This document shows, one piece after another, positions 7,001 through 14,791 of a stretch of 15,551 bases of DNA. Below the pieces are notes generated by a model. That model did no database searches. It was not told the DNA's origin and saw nothing but the letters and a program-made list of their open reading frames with translations. The position numbers and the translations under genes are program-made. The stretch spans positions 1 to 15,551 of the forward strand of contig CAYOBW010000165.1 of assembly GCA_964402115.1 (NCBI GenBank), in the 5' to 3' direction. Position 1 is the stretch's first letter. Every line of letters begins with the position of its first letter. The DNA comes from CAYOBW01 sp964402115 (lineage in GTDB: Bacteria > Verrucomicrobiota > Kiritimatiellia > UBA8416 > CAYOBW01).

Positions 7001-9487
7001 GTGACCGCGTGGCAGGATCTCTCCGGGCGCGGCAACCACGCCACCCAACCGGGGACGGGGCTCGCTCCGCGCTTCTACAATGACCGCCTGGGGCCGCACT
7101 GCTACTTCGACGGTCTGGTCTCCCACATGCGCGTCGCCCACGAAGCCGACTTCGACTTCACAACCGCGGCCACGATCGTCATGGTCGGGCGTCAGGCCAA
7201 CCCCGCGGCCGACGCCTGGCGTCCCTATGTCGCCAAGAACGGCGAAGCGAGCGGCTGGCAGTTCCGCGAGTACAACAACGTCAACCGCCTCTCGTTCACG
7301 GCGCGCGGCCTGACCGGGCCCGATACCGACGGCCCGCGCGGCCTCGGCGATATCCAGAACGATGCCGTGCTCGCCGGGCGCGTGAGCGGTCTCGCCAAGG
7401 CGATCTGGTACAATGGCAAGTCCGACGGCGTGTTCACCTACACCGGCGGGGCAATCTCCACGAACGACGTCGCTGTCAGCCTTGGCGCGCGCGACAGCGG
7501 CGGCATCGGCGCATTTGCCAGTTGCGACATCTACGAGCTGTTGATCTTCAATAGGGCGCTCAGCGACCGCGAGCTGAACGCCGCGGGCTTCTACCTCGCC
7601 TCCAAGTACGGGCTGCCGGGCGACTACACCGACCCGCTGGCGCCCACCGTGGCGGCAACGGGCAGCCCCGCGCGTTCAGCCACGCGGGCCGTGCTTGAGG
7701 GCACGCTCACTGCGACAGGCGCCGCGCCAACGACGGTCTGGGCCTGCTGGGGCACGGCTGACGCCGGCACAAACCTCACGGCCTGGCCACGCGTGGCCGC
7801 CCTCGGCTTACGCCCCCAGGGCCCGCTCGCCGCCACCGCCCACGGACTCGCGGCCGGCGCCGACTACGTCTACCGCCTGGCGGCCTCCAACGCTCACGGC
7901 ATGGCCTGGTCCTCTGCCGTGGCCTTCGAAGCGGGCGCCGACCCCGCCGACTACCCCCACGGCCTGCGCCTGCAATTCAGCGGCTACACGGGCGCCACGT
8001 CCCTGACGAACTTCCCGGTCCTCGTCCGGCTCTCCCCCGCCCTCGAGGGGTGCGCCTACACGAACTTCGTCTCGACGCTCGGCGGGGACCTGCGTTTCCT
8101 CGACGCCACGCGCACCGAGACGCTGAACCACGAGATCGACCGCTGGGGCACCGCGCTGCTCGGCGCCGACATCGGGGCGGTCGCGGCCGTCGGCAGCCAG
8201 GTGCAGGCGGACACGGAAGTCGCCGTGACCGGCTCGGGCGCCGACATCTGGGACACGGCCGACGAATTCCATTACGCGTACATCCCGCTGAGCGGCAACG
8301 GCCGGATCACGGCCCGCGTCCGGGCGTTCGTGAACCCCGGCGCCAACGAGTGGTGCAAGGCCGGCGTGATGATCCGCGAGAACCTCCATGCCGACACGCG
8401 CTATGCCTTCATGCTCGCGCGCCCCGACGGCCAGACCGTCTTCCAGTATCGCAGCGCCGCGGCCACGAATGCGGCCGCCGTCGGCGGCCTGGTCGCGGGC
8501 CCCATACCGGGCTGGGTCCGGATCGAACGCGCCGGCAACACGCTGTCCGGCTACACGTCGGCCGACGGCCAGAACTGGGCGTTGAGCGGGCAGCAGACGA
8601 TCGCCATGGCCACCAACGCCCTGATGGGCCTCGCCGTCGCGTCGCACACGGACGGGTCGCTGAGCACCGTCACGTTCGACCAGCTCGCGCTGGACGTGAC
8701 TAACAGCTCGTGCGTCTGGGTCCAGGTCCCGCGGCTGGCCGGCCCCGACGACGCCATCTGGGCGGTGTGGGGCAACCCCCTTCGCGCCAAGTCGCCCGTC
8801 TATGCCACCGATCACTCGGTCTGGCCCGGCCTGTTCAGCGCCGTCTGGCACCTGACGGAGCGCAACGCCCTCGACCGCACCCTCAACGGCAACCACGGGA
8901 CGGGGACGCTGAACGCAAACGCCGAAGGGTTGATTGCCGGAGCCCAGTCCTTCACCAACGCCGGCAACATCGCCGTCAACGGGCGGCTTGACCTGCGTAA
9001 CCGCTCGTTCTCCTTTGAAGCCTGGACGCGACGCTCGGCCGCCGCCGACAACGACTTCATCTGCGGCCAGGGGCTCACGGGCGACATGCTCCACATCGGC
9101 TTCCGCGACACCGGCGCATGCACCTTCGCCTTCTGGGGCGACGACCTGGACGTTGCCGGCCCCTGGAACGATACCACCAATTGGCACCACTGGGCGTGCG
9201 TCTACGACGCCGCCACGCGCCGCCAGGAGGTCTTCCGCGACGGCGCGGCGCTGGGTTCCCGCACGGCGGGCGCCAGCCTGACCGACACCGGGACGTTCTA
9301 CATCGGAGCCCGTGGCGACGCGGCCTACAACTTCCGCGGACTGATAGACGAAGCCCGCATCGCCAACACAACCCTGACACCCGACTGGATCAGGGCCAGT
9401 TTCAGCAACCAGGTGGCCAACTCCACGTTCCTGACCTTCAGCGCCGTGCCCCTGCCGCAGCCGGGAACCGTGCTGATTCTGCGCTGA
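4040..9487 (+). CDS. Giant secreted LamG/DUF2341 mosaic protein
   Basis: The product is 1815 residues from ATG 4040, with a Sec-type signal peptide (MRTSSQ, then hydrophobic AVWLGLLGVGLAV). Domains in order, by approximate residue: LamG/ConA-like 28-248 (NGLAAWYDAS to EILLYNR and HYLATKYAL); DUF11 253-377; DUF2341 385-505 (LTNFPVLVRLSEAL, WVQVDRL, IWACWGN, VWHLNE); LamG 545-694; Fn3-like 711-814; two InlB B-type repeats 815-964 (PDTGYHLTNVLVD, PDAGYYARDVYAD); LamG 968-1192 (WLNAGTV, LIFNRALSDREL); Fn3-like 1201-1299; a split DUF2341 1305-1371 and 1556-1607 holding a DUF1349-like domain; LamG 1608-1790. LamG and DUF1349 folds usually bind carbohydrate, so a surface lectin or adhesin role is likely but inferred. 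No catalytic motif is seen. It ends in LPQPGTVLILR without a transmembrane anchor. The cysteine in LAVTCS is a poor lipobox because Thr precedes it, so a lipoprotein is unlikely. Confidence 0.92.
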   Translation: MRTSSQAVWLGLLGVGLAVTCSPGNPVTNGLAAWYDASHLTLASGASVTLWPDASTNARDAVQSVTAARPVFLTNVLNGLPAVRFDGTDDSLEYDGTFLAASDYTVFVVEGRRSAKIACYFLGGGAATANANLHLGYRTDNQLTHAQYANDYNMAVPTYTNQQFFIHSFHLDATGGTGRQTYRDGALLGSLASTVPLASYAGARIGGYLATGNRYSGDLAEILLYNRCLNAVERNAVGHYLATKYALGAAYVNPADADIAVSAVRTTPAVVTAGDEVAYTLTAVNNGFTNATALVVTNALPAGLSFASASSAAYDGWAGTWTIGPLAYLASTTLTVRATVNASAAGAVLTVAAGRRSADQHDYAPANDTAAVVIDVRDTLAPADFAFRMRLDFPGYTRGATLTNFPVLVRLSEALPGFRYAHFASPDGNDLRFVAADGVTVLYHDKDRWDTNGASAVWVQVDRLAAGSHIWACWGNLAQAAPPPALASRLTWADGYAGVWHLNEAAVSDPARDAGPGARDAAPTASPGVVPGVVSGARGMTGIECFTAGAGVDLSYKPFTLSAWVNRLPNTTGDNMFFGGGTGAADKGLHCGFRNANLYFGLYADDGTCATDYSGDRGAWHAYTYVLDGAHRKQLYRDGQPVLTTGATNAFYQSTGLVIGGSVNAAPSLKGQIDEVRAAAGVARPADWVWAEWATVASNGTFTACGEVVGAPVIANLAPTGIVATAAVANGALSFTGAVPTVVTLCWGPTDGGAAWGGWAHTNRLGVQPIGPLRVPLTGLTAFTSYAYTFHATNAHGQAWATPSVTFRTRTDPYWTITPLADPHGRTVPSTRETVDAGADSAVYTFAPDTGYHLTNVLVDAFSIGVTNACRFLNVTADHTIQAQFGLNAYTVTVVQAAHGSIVPTNGVVVYHGGDASLRVRPDAGYYARDVYADGVSIGPLHDVTLTNVTAPRTVTALFAPLPYGMVTNGLVLWLNAGTVSQSNGTYVTAWQDLSGRGNHATQPGTGLAPRFYNDRLGPHCYFDGLVSHMRVAHEADFDFTTAATIVMVGRQANPAADAWRPYVAKNGEASGWQFREYNNVNRLSFTARGLTGPDTDGPRGLGDIQNDAVLAGRVSGLAKAIWYNGKSDGVFTYTGGAISTNDVAVSLGARDSGGIGAFASCDIYELLIFNRALSDRELNAAGFYLASKYGLPGDYTDPLAPTVAATGSPARSATRAVLEGTLTATGAAPTTVWACWGTADAGTNLTAWPRVAALGLRPQGPLAATAHGLAAGADYVYRLAASNAHGMAWSSAVAFEAGADPADYPHGLRLQFSGYTGATSLTNFPVLVRLSPALEGCAYTNFVSTLGGDLRFLDATRTETLNHEIDRWGTALLGADIGAVAAVGSQVQADTEVAVTGSGADIWDTADEFHYAYIPLSGNGRITARVRAFVNPGANEWCKAGVMIRENLHADTRYAFMLARPDGQTVFQYRSAAATNAAAVGGLVAGPIPGWVRIERAGNTLSGYTSADGQNWALSGQQTIAMATNALMGLAVASHTDGSLSTVTFDQLALDVTNSSCVWVQVPRLAGPDDAIWAVWGNPLRAKSPVYATDHSVWPGLFSAVWHLTERNALDRTLNGNHGTGTLNANAEGLIAGAQSFTNAGNIAVNGRLDLRNRSFSFEAWTRRSAAADNDFICGQGLTGDMLHIGFRDTGACTFAFWGDDLDVAGPWNDTTNWHHWACVYDAATRRQEVFRDGAALGSRTAGASLTDTGTFYIGARGDAAYNFRGLIDEARIANTTLTPDWIRASFSNQVANSTFLTFSAVPLPQPGTVLILR
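8153..8703 (+). other. DUF1349-like domain nested inside the second DUF2341
   Basis: This is a sub-region of the gene at 4040-9487. The first DUF2341 reads DRWDT, NGA, then SAVWVQV without a break. In the second copy, DRWGT and SSCVWVQV are separated by about 184 residues. The insert starts near ADIGAVAAVGS and carries GADIWDTADEFHYAY, KAGVMIRENL, GWVRIERAGNTLSGY and GLAVASHTDGSLSTVTFD. These are the usual landmarks of DUF1349 / ConA-like domains attached to glycan-active proteins. The DUF2341 halves on both sides remain intact (LTNFPVLVRLSPAL before, IWAVWGN and VWHLTE after). Confidence 0.8.
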
Positions 9488-9622
9488 GGCGGAGCAGGTA
9501 AAGGATGGGCGGCAGCGCCGGGCGGTTTGCGCGCTGCGGATAGCCGCATGACTGGTTATGCCAGGACCTTCCGCGCGAATTTGTGCTTGAGTTTTCCGAA
9601 GTCGCTTGCCAGCGTAGGTGGC

Positions 9623-12600
9623 ATGTTAACGTGCAATCGCTTTGAACAGAGCAGACAGGCGCGGGGGCGCAGCCCCCGGCGCCTTCTTGTGAAAGCCCTT
9701 GCGCTGGCGCTCGTTGGCGCCGTGCCGTGGCGCCTGGACGGGGCGCCGGATCTGCACGTCTTCGGCAACGGTGTCGAGATTCTCGACGGCACCGGCGGGA
9801 GCCAGGAAAACGGCACGCATTTCGGGGTCGTCAACTGGCTTCCCCGCGTGGTGCACACGTTCACGATCACCAACAGCGGCACGACAGCGGCAACGCTGTT
9901 GGACCCGCCCATTCGCGACGTCGCCGCCCCCTTCGCGATCGTGTCGCAGCCGGCGCGCACCGTGCCGGCTCACGGCAGCACGGCCTTCTCCCTGGAGTAT
10001 GCCGGCGGGGCGGTGCCCGATCTCTATATCGACTGGTGCGACATCAAAGGCGATTTCGCCGGCGACAGCACGTTCCATTTCCGCCTTCAGGTGTACGCCC
10101 GGACGGGCGCCATCGAGATCAGCGGAAACGGCCGGGCCATCACTTCCGGCAGCACGCAGCCGATCACGGCCAACGGCACGGACTTCGGCGAGGTGCCCGT
10201 TGCCGGACGCACGGCGACCAATATCTTCACCATCGCGAACTGGGGTGCGTTCCCCCTGCGTCTCACCGGGGCTCCGCTCGTGACGATCGCGGACGATGAC
10301 GCCGCGGAATTCACGGTGACAACCCCTCCGGCCGGCATTGTCAATCCCGGCTCCTCCACGACGTTCCGTGTCGTATTCGATCCCATGATCGGCCTGCCCC
10401 GGCGGACCACCGTGACCGTCCCCCATGACGCGCATGACCCGCTCCGTCCAAGTCCGTTCACGTTCGGCATTGGCGGCACCGGCGTCGTGCCGGACATCGA
10501 TGTCAGGGGGAACAACATTTCCATCGCGCCCGGAGACTATACTCCCAGCAGCGAGGACGACACGTTCTTCGGCTACGCCCTGGTGGCGCGGGGGAGCGTG
10601 ACGCGCGAGTTCGTCGTGCGCAACCGGGGAGGCGACATCCTGGCGCTGACCGGCAACCCGCGCGTCGAGATCGTCTACCTGGGGGAGTCGCCGTTCACGG
10701 TCGTGCAACAGCCGCCGGCCACCGTGCCTCCGTATGGCACGGCCACCTTCCGGATCGCCTATAATCCCGTTCTCGACTACCAGGAGGCTTGGGTCAACAT
10801 CGCCAGCACGGACCCTGACAGGAGTGTTTTCGGCTTTTCCGTCGGCGGCTGCGGCGTCTCGCCGGAGATCGACGTCTTGAACTACATCACCTCCATCCCC
10901 GATGGCGATACCACGCCGGGCACGGCAGACAACACGGATTTCGGCAGCGTGCCCGCGCTCAGCGCGGTCACCCAGACTTTCACGATCTACAACAAGGGCA
11001 CGGGCGTGCTGGACCTCACCGGCAACCCGCCCGTGCGGCTCGACAACGGCACGAACCATTTCCGCGTCACGCAGTATCCCGCGACCACCCTGACCTGGTC
11101 CAGCAGCACGACCTTCCGCGTGACGTTCAGGCCGTTGGACGGGGGCAGCTTCAGCAATACGGTGCGCATTCTCAACAGCGATCTCGACGAGAGTCCTTAC
11201 ACCTTCGCGATCCGCGGTACGGGCACGCGGCCGGTGGCGGTCGTGCGCGGCAAGGGCGTGGCGATCGCGGACGACGACACCACTCCTTCAAAAGCCGACG
11301 ACACGGACTTTGGCTGCGTGCCGCTCGGCAGCACCGTGTACCGGACGTACACGGTTGCCAACACCGGTACGGCGCGCCTGAGCCTGACCAACACGCCCTG
11401 CGTGGCGTTCACGGGGCCGGCGGCCGCGGAATTCGCCCTGGCCGAGGAGCCGTGGTCGCAGATCGATGTCGGCGACAGCACGACGGTCCGGGTCGCCTTC
11501 ACGCCCCGGGGCGGCGGCCTGCGTGGCGCCACGTTCGTGCTGGGCAACAACGATCCGGTGAATCCGTCGTATGCCTTTGCCGTGCGCGGCCTGGGCGCGG
11601 CGCCGCTCACCAACTCCGCGCCGGTCGCGACGGTCGCGCTGACCAATGCCTACACCTTCAACCTGGGCGCGGATAGCTGGCACAGCGTGGCATGCCTCTC
11701 GCCCTACGGAAAATACAGCCTGGACGTTTACAGCAGCGCGGGGCGGACCGCCATGCTCGAATCGTCGGACGTGGGGGATGTCGGCCTGCCGAACTTCGCG
11801 GTGCTCAGCGGGCGCGCCCTGGCCGCCAGCGCGCCCGTACCGTGCGCCACGGTGGCTGCGGCGCTGGCCGACGGCGCCTGCATCGTCGAAGCGGAGCGGG
11901 CCGCGCCGGCTATCCAGGTGAACCGCCTGTACAGCGGCCTGCGGCTGGAGGCAGCCGAACCCGCCGACCTGTATGAGGTTGCCCTGGAAGCCGGCCGGAC
12001 CTACCGCATCCGCGTGAATCCGGTGCAGGTAGGTTCTTCGGAGCCGGCCGGCAATGTGGTGGCCTACCTGTTCAACCCGTTGTTCAACACCGGTATGCCC
12101 TCCAGCTACGAGGCGCGACTGGACGCGGGAGGCGTGGGCGATGCCGAGGTGCTCGACTACCCCGCCATGAACGGCGGCACGTTCGCGCTGCTCGTAACCC
12201 GCCACGGCAGTCTCTCCTCCGCGTACGAGTTGAGCGTGATGACGGGGCCGGTGCCGCAGCTCCTGGGCAAAGGGCGCACGATCGTCAACGGCGACGCCAC
12301 GCCGGCGACGGCTGACGGCACCGATTTCGGCGCCGGGAACGTGGCGGGCGCGGCCGTGCTACACGATTTCACCCTGTTCAATCTTGGCCTGGGCGATCTG
12401 ATCCTGGGCGGGGCGCCGCCGCGCATCACGTTCACCGGCACCGATGCAACGTCCTTTGGCGTGGGCACGATGCCGACGAACAGGATTGCGCCCGCCTGGC
12501 ATACGAGTTTCACCTTGGCGTTCATCCCCCAGCACTCCGGGCTCTGCACGGCCACGGCCACTCTGAAATGCAACGACCCGCTGACGAATGCGTACCGGTT

Positions 12601-14236
12601 CGCGGTTCAAGGCATGGGTTTCCACCGGCTCGTGGACGCGGCGCCGGCGCCGACGGCGCTCACCGCTGTCCCGGAGTACCTGACGTTCGATGCCTCCGGC
12701 ACGCAGTGGAGCGCGGTGGGCGTAAAGGGCACGCCGCAGAATCGCGAGCTGCGCCTGGCGCGGGATCCGTCGTTCGCCAACTGGGACCTCGACTCGAAGG
12801 CGGCAGGAACCCTGACCGAGTTCGTGGCCGTCGAAGCGACCAAAGTCACGAATTGGTACGTCCGCGTCTTGGGCGGGGCTGCCGCCAGCTACAACGCCCA
12901 GATGTGCCGTCCGACCACGAGCCTGGCGGCGGGGGTGGCGCAGGCCGGCTTCATGGGCGCCGCGGATGTCCTGGCCGTCTACCGGGCCGACTGGACCGCT
13001 GGCAAGACCTACTACGTCGCGGTGGATCCCCTGCCCGATTCGCCCGCGGAGCAGGACCTGTCGCTGTTCGTACTCCGCCCGGGGCGCAGCTACGGCAGCC
13101 GCACGGCGGCGGACGCAAGCGCCAACATCAACACGTCGAATGCACGCGAGAGCCTGACGCTCGCGGCCACGAAGACGGGCACATACCTCGTTCTGGTCGT
13201 CAACGAGACGCTTACGCCCGCCACCACCTGGAGCATTGTCGCCGCGCCGGCCGTGCCGGACATGGGGGTGTTCGGGAACAGCCGGGCGATCCCGACGGGC
13301 AGCACGGCGCTCTCCACGACCAACTTTACGCGTTTCCCGACGCTCTCGACCGCGGGAGCCTACACGAACACCTTCACGATCCGCAACAGCGGGTACACGG
13401 CCCTGCTATTGAACGGCACGCCGCGGGTGCAGTTCGACGGCGCCACGCCGCAGGATTTCACCATCACGACGCTCCCCGCCTCGTCGGTGGCCCTGCGGGG
13501 CGGGACGACGACCTTCGCGGTCGCCTACCGGCCGCGCGGTCGCGGCGCCCGCGCCGCACGGGTCGTGATTCCGAACAACCAGGGCGCCTCCTACACGTTC
13601 GCGGTGGGCGGCACCGCGACGGGGCCAGGCATGGAAGTCGAATCCTGGGCCACGGGCGCGCCCGTTCCGCACGGCAGCGTCGCACCGCTGGTGACCAACG
13701 ACACCGATTTCCTGGAGTTCACGCCGGGCGGACCGTGGGCCCGCACCAACTTCTTCCTGATCCGCAACGTCGGCGAGGACTGGTTGAACTTCACCAACAA
13801 CCCGCGCGCGGTCGTGGCGGGACCGCAGGCCGGCGACTTCCGGGTAATTGTGGGCGGCGCGGCGCTGCCGGCGGGTGAAGCCCTTGACCTGCGCGTGGCG
13901 TTTCAACCCACGGCCGTGGGCCTGCGCCAGGCGACCGTGCGCATTCCGAGCAGCGACCCGGCACACGATCCGTTCGAATTCGCCGTGCAGGGCACGGGCG
14001 TCCTGCCCCGGCTGACGAAATTGGAGGACGTCGGGGAGGGCTGGCACCGGCTGTACTGGCAGAGCATCGCGAACGCCCAATACAACGTGTACCGGACCGA
14101 CTCCCTGGCACGCGGGTTCACCGGTATCGTGACCCGGCTGACGGGTGCCACGCCGCCGACGAACGCGTTCTACATCGCACCCGCCGCCGCCGGCAAGCCG
14201 CTCTACCTGCGGGTGAAGGTAGGCCGGCAACGGTGA
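9623..14236 (+). CDS. Large exported choice-of-anchor D repeat protein (paralogue of the gene at 1-4016)
   Basis: The product is 1537 residues from ATG 9623. The start is uncertain: the frame is open from about 9527, and ATG 9548 or GTG 9689 are alternatives, none with a well-placed ribosome binding site. The signal peptide is RRLLVKALALALVGAVPWRLDGA with likely cleavage near residue 41. Choice-of-anchor D units lie at about residues 43-162, 163-292, 293-415, 416-538, 539-661, 877-998, 1211-1335 and 1336-1462. PPC-like beta domains are at about 662-876 (DLYEVALEAGRTYRIRV) and 999-1210 (YLTFDASGTQWSAVGVK). A 75-residue tail ends in RVKVGRQR. It aligns end to end with the upstream paralogue, and about 90 of the last 100 or so codons of the final domain are identical at DNA level. 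It is a likely secreted or surface protein; its binding partner is unknown. It is separated from the previous gene by about 135-200 bases with a strong hairpin, so it may be transcribed separately. Confidence 0.9.
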   Translation: MLTCNRFEQSRQARGRSPRRLLVKALALALVGAVPWRLDGAPDLHVFGNGVEILDGTGGSQENGTHFGVVNWLPRVVHTFTITNSGTTAATLLDPPIRDVAAPFAIVSQPARTVPAHGSTAFSLEYAGGAVPDLYIDWCDIKGDFAGDSTFHFRLQVYARTGAIEISGNGRAITSGSTQPITANGTDFGEVPVAGRTATNIFTIANWGAFPLRLTGAPLVTIADDDAAEFTVTTPPAGIVNPGSSTTFRVVFDPMIGLPRRTTVTVPHDAHDPLRPSPFTFGIGGTGVVPDIDVRGNNISIAPGDYTPSSEDDTFFGYALVARGSVTREFVVRNRGGDILALTGNPRVEIVYLGESPFTVVQQPPATVPPYGTATFRIAYNPVLDYQEAWVNIASTDPDRSVFGFSVGGCGVSPEIDVLNYITSIPDGDTTPGTADNTDFGSVPALSAVTQTFTIYNKGTGVLDLTGNPPVRLDNGTNHFRVTQYPATTLTWSSSTTFRVTFRPLDGGSFSNTVRILNSDLDESPYTFAIRGTGTRPVAVVRGKGVAIADDDTTPSKADDTDFGCVPLGSTVYRTYTVANTGTARLSLTNTPCVAFTGPAAAEFALAEEPWSQIDVGDSTTVRVAFTPRGGGLRGATFVLGNNDPVNPSYAFAVRGLGAAPLTNSAPVATVALTNAYTFNLGADSWHSVACLSPYGKYSLDVYSSAGRTAMLESSDVGDVGLPNFAVLSGRALAASAPVPCATVAAALADGACIVEAERAAPAIQVNRLYSGLRLEAAEPADLYEVALEAGRTYRIRVNPVQVGSSEPAGNVVAYLFNPLFNTGMPSSYEARLDAGGVGDAEVLDYPAMNGGTFALLVTRHGSLSSAYELSVMTGPVPQLLGKGRTIVNGDATPATADGTDFGAGNVAGAAVLHDFTLFNLGLGDLILGGAPPRITFTGTDATSFGVGTMPTNRIAPAWHTSFTLAFIPQHSGLCTATATLKCNDPLTNAYRFAVQGMGFHRLVDAAPAPTALTAVPEYLTFDASGTQWSAVGVKGTPQNRELRLARDPSFANWDLDSKAAGTLTEFVAVEATKVTNWYVRVLGGAAASYNAQMCRPTTSLAAGVAQAGFMGAADVLAVYRADWTAGKTYYVAVDPLPDSPAEQDLSLFVLRPGRSYGSRTAADASANINTSNARESLTLAATKTGTYLVLVVNETLTPATTWSIVAAPAVPDMGVFGNSRAIPTGSTALSTTNFTRFPTLSTAGAYTNTFTIRNSGYTALLLNGTPRVQFDGATPQDFTITTLPASSVALRGGTTTFAVAYRPRGRGARAARVVIPNNQGASYTFAVGGTATGPGMEVESWATGAPVPHGSVAPLVTNDTDFLEFTPGGPWARTNFFLIRNVGEDWLNFTNNPRAVVAGPQAGDFRVIVGGAALPAGEALDLRVAFQPTAVGLRQATVRIPSSDPAHDPFEFAVQGTGVLPRLTKLEDVGEGWHRLYWQSIANAQYNVYRTDSLARGFTGIVTRLTGATPPTNAFYIAPAAAGKPLYLRVKVGRQR
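9657..9684 (+). terminator. Strong GC hairpin between genes 2 and 3 (candidate terminator or attenuator)
   Basis: The left arm AGGCGCGGGGGC (9657-9668), loop GCA (9669-9671) and right arm GCCCCCGGCGCCT (9672-9684) form 12 base pairs with one bulged G at 9678. A short TTCTT follows (9684-9688), immediately before the candidate GTG start at 9689. The T-run is weak for an intrinsic terminator. The hairpin could instead be a 5' leader structure or an interspersed palindrome read through as part of the coding sequence. Confidence 0.4.
13766..14036 (+). repeat. 271-bp perfect direct repeat, copy 2 (last D domain of gene 3)
   Basis: Identical to 3546-3816 including all synonymous sites. It is flanked by diverged paralogous sequence on both sides. 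Confidence 0.97.
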
Positions 14237-14237
14237 G
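14189..14237 (+). repeat. 49-bp perfect direct repeat at the 3' end of gene 3
   Basis: Partner of 3969-4017. The shared sequence encodes the conserved tail ending RVKVGRQR. Confidence 0.95.
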
Positions 14238-14397
14238 AAGCCCGGCAGGGGCAGCGGGCTGCAGCGGGTTCAGGCTGCAGACTGGCTGATCAGCGAGCGC
14301 TCCGCAGCATGTGCCTGATCAAGCTCGCCACCATAAATCACCTGGCACTATTCGGTTTGATCCCCAACACTCCGATTAGGATTCTCCACTCTCCTCA

Positions 14398-14421
14398 TAA
14401 TCGTAATCTTAATCTTAATCC
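14398..14421 (+). repeat. Four tandem TAATCN hexamers
   Basis: The units TAATCG, TAATCT, TAATCT and TAATCC run in succession. This is a conspicuous AT-rich island in otherwise GC-rich DNA. Confidence 0.85.
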
Positions 14422-14449
14422 GTTCCCGGCGCGATCCCAACGCCCCGCG

Positions 14450-14491
14450 TCACGGTGCCGAGTTTGCGAGGCTACCGTGGACCGGGATGTT
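14450..14491 (+). repeat. 42-bp direct repeat, copy 1, with internal hairpin
   Basis: The repeat starts TCACGGTGCCGAG and ends GATGTT, matching 14792-14833 at 38 of 42 positions. Within it CACGGTGCC (14451-14459) pairs with GGCTACCGTG (14470-14479), leaving one bulged T and a 10-base loop. Confidence 0.85.
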
Positions 14492-14512
14492 GGCGCCATG
14501 GGCATGGGGACC

Positions 14513-14541
14513 AACCACGCAGTCACGGAGACTCGGAGCAG
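14513..14541 (+). repeat. CACGGAG-type repeat, + orientation
   Basis: The segment AACCACGCAGTCACGGAG followed by ACTCGGAGCAG matches the reverse complement of 14728-14756 at 25 of 29 positions. A further CACACGGAGACTC follows at 14548-14560. Repeats of this kind are common in intergenic DNA of environmental bacteria and yield spurious NHGVTE peptides. Confidence 0.75.
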
Positions 14542-14559
14542 ACAAGCACACGGAGACTC

Positions 14560-14598
14560 GCGCATGGTGCCAGGCCTGCGCGGCCTGGCACCATGCGC
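14560..14598. repeat. Perfect 17-bp inverted repeat (hairpin)
   Basis: GCGCATGGTGCCAGGCC (14560-14576) is followed by loop TGCGC and then the exact reverse complement (14582-14598). There is no T-run on the + strand, so a REP-like palindromic element is more likely than a terminator. Confidence 0.9.
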
Positions 14599-14665
14599 TC
14601 GCCGGGTTAGAAGGAGAGAAAGGGGAGCGTCTTATCCTCCTCTGCCTCCCATGACAGCGAGAGAG

Positions 14666-14708
14666 AACGGCGGGCCGGCCCGCGTCCACGCGGGACGGGC
14701 CGCCGTTG
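14666..14708. repeat. Long imperfect GC-rich hairpin
   Basis: AACGGCGGGCC (14666-14676) pairs with GGCCCGCCGTT (14698-14708), and CCCGCGT (14679-14685) pairs with ACGCGGG (14688-14694). The two stems are separated by a small internal loop. The terminal loop is very short, so the innermost pair probably opens. Confidence 0.8.
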
Positions 14709-14727
14709 TCGAGCCTCCGCGTCCTGC

Positions 14728-14756
14728 TGCTCCGTGCCTCTGTGACTCCGTGGTTC
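14728..14756 (-). repeat. CACGGAG-type repeat, - orientation
   Basis: On the minus strand it reads AACCACGGAGTCACAGAG followed by GCACGGAGCAG. It is the inverted partner of 14513-14541. Confidence 0.75.
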
Positions 14757-14791
14757 ATCTTCTCTTTCGGTGCCTTGGCCAACGTCCCCGG

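Noticed and set aside
3983..7141. Minus-strand open frame of 1052 codons
   Set aside because: It lies opposite the convincing domain-bearing gene at 4040-9487, has Arg/Gly/Val-rich composition with no recognisable domain, and reflects the lack of stops in GC-rich DNA.
7808..9190. Minus-strand open frame of 460 codons
   Set aside because: It lies opposite the DUF2341/DUF1349/LamG part of gene 2 and has no recognisable motif.
9440..9487. PEP-CTERM-like ending of gene 2 (LPQPGTVLILR)
   Set aside because: There is no following transmembrane helix or basic cluster, and the motif lacks the PEP core, so it is not a sorting signal of that type.
14283..14302. Tandem palindromes GCTGATCAGC and GAGCGCTC as an operator
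   Set aside because: They are short, lie after the last gene, and have no downstream gene in the window to regulate.
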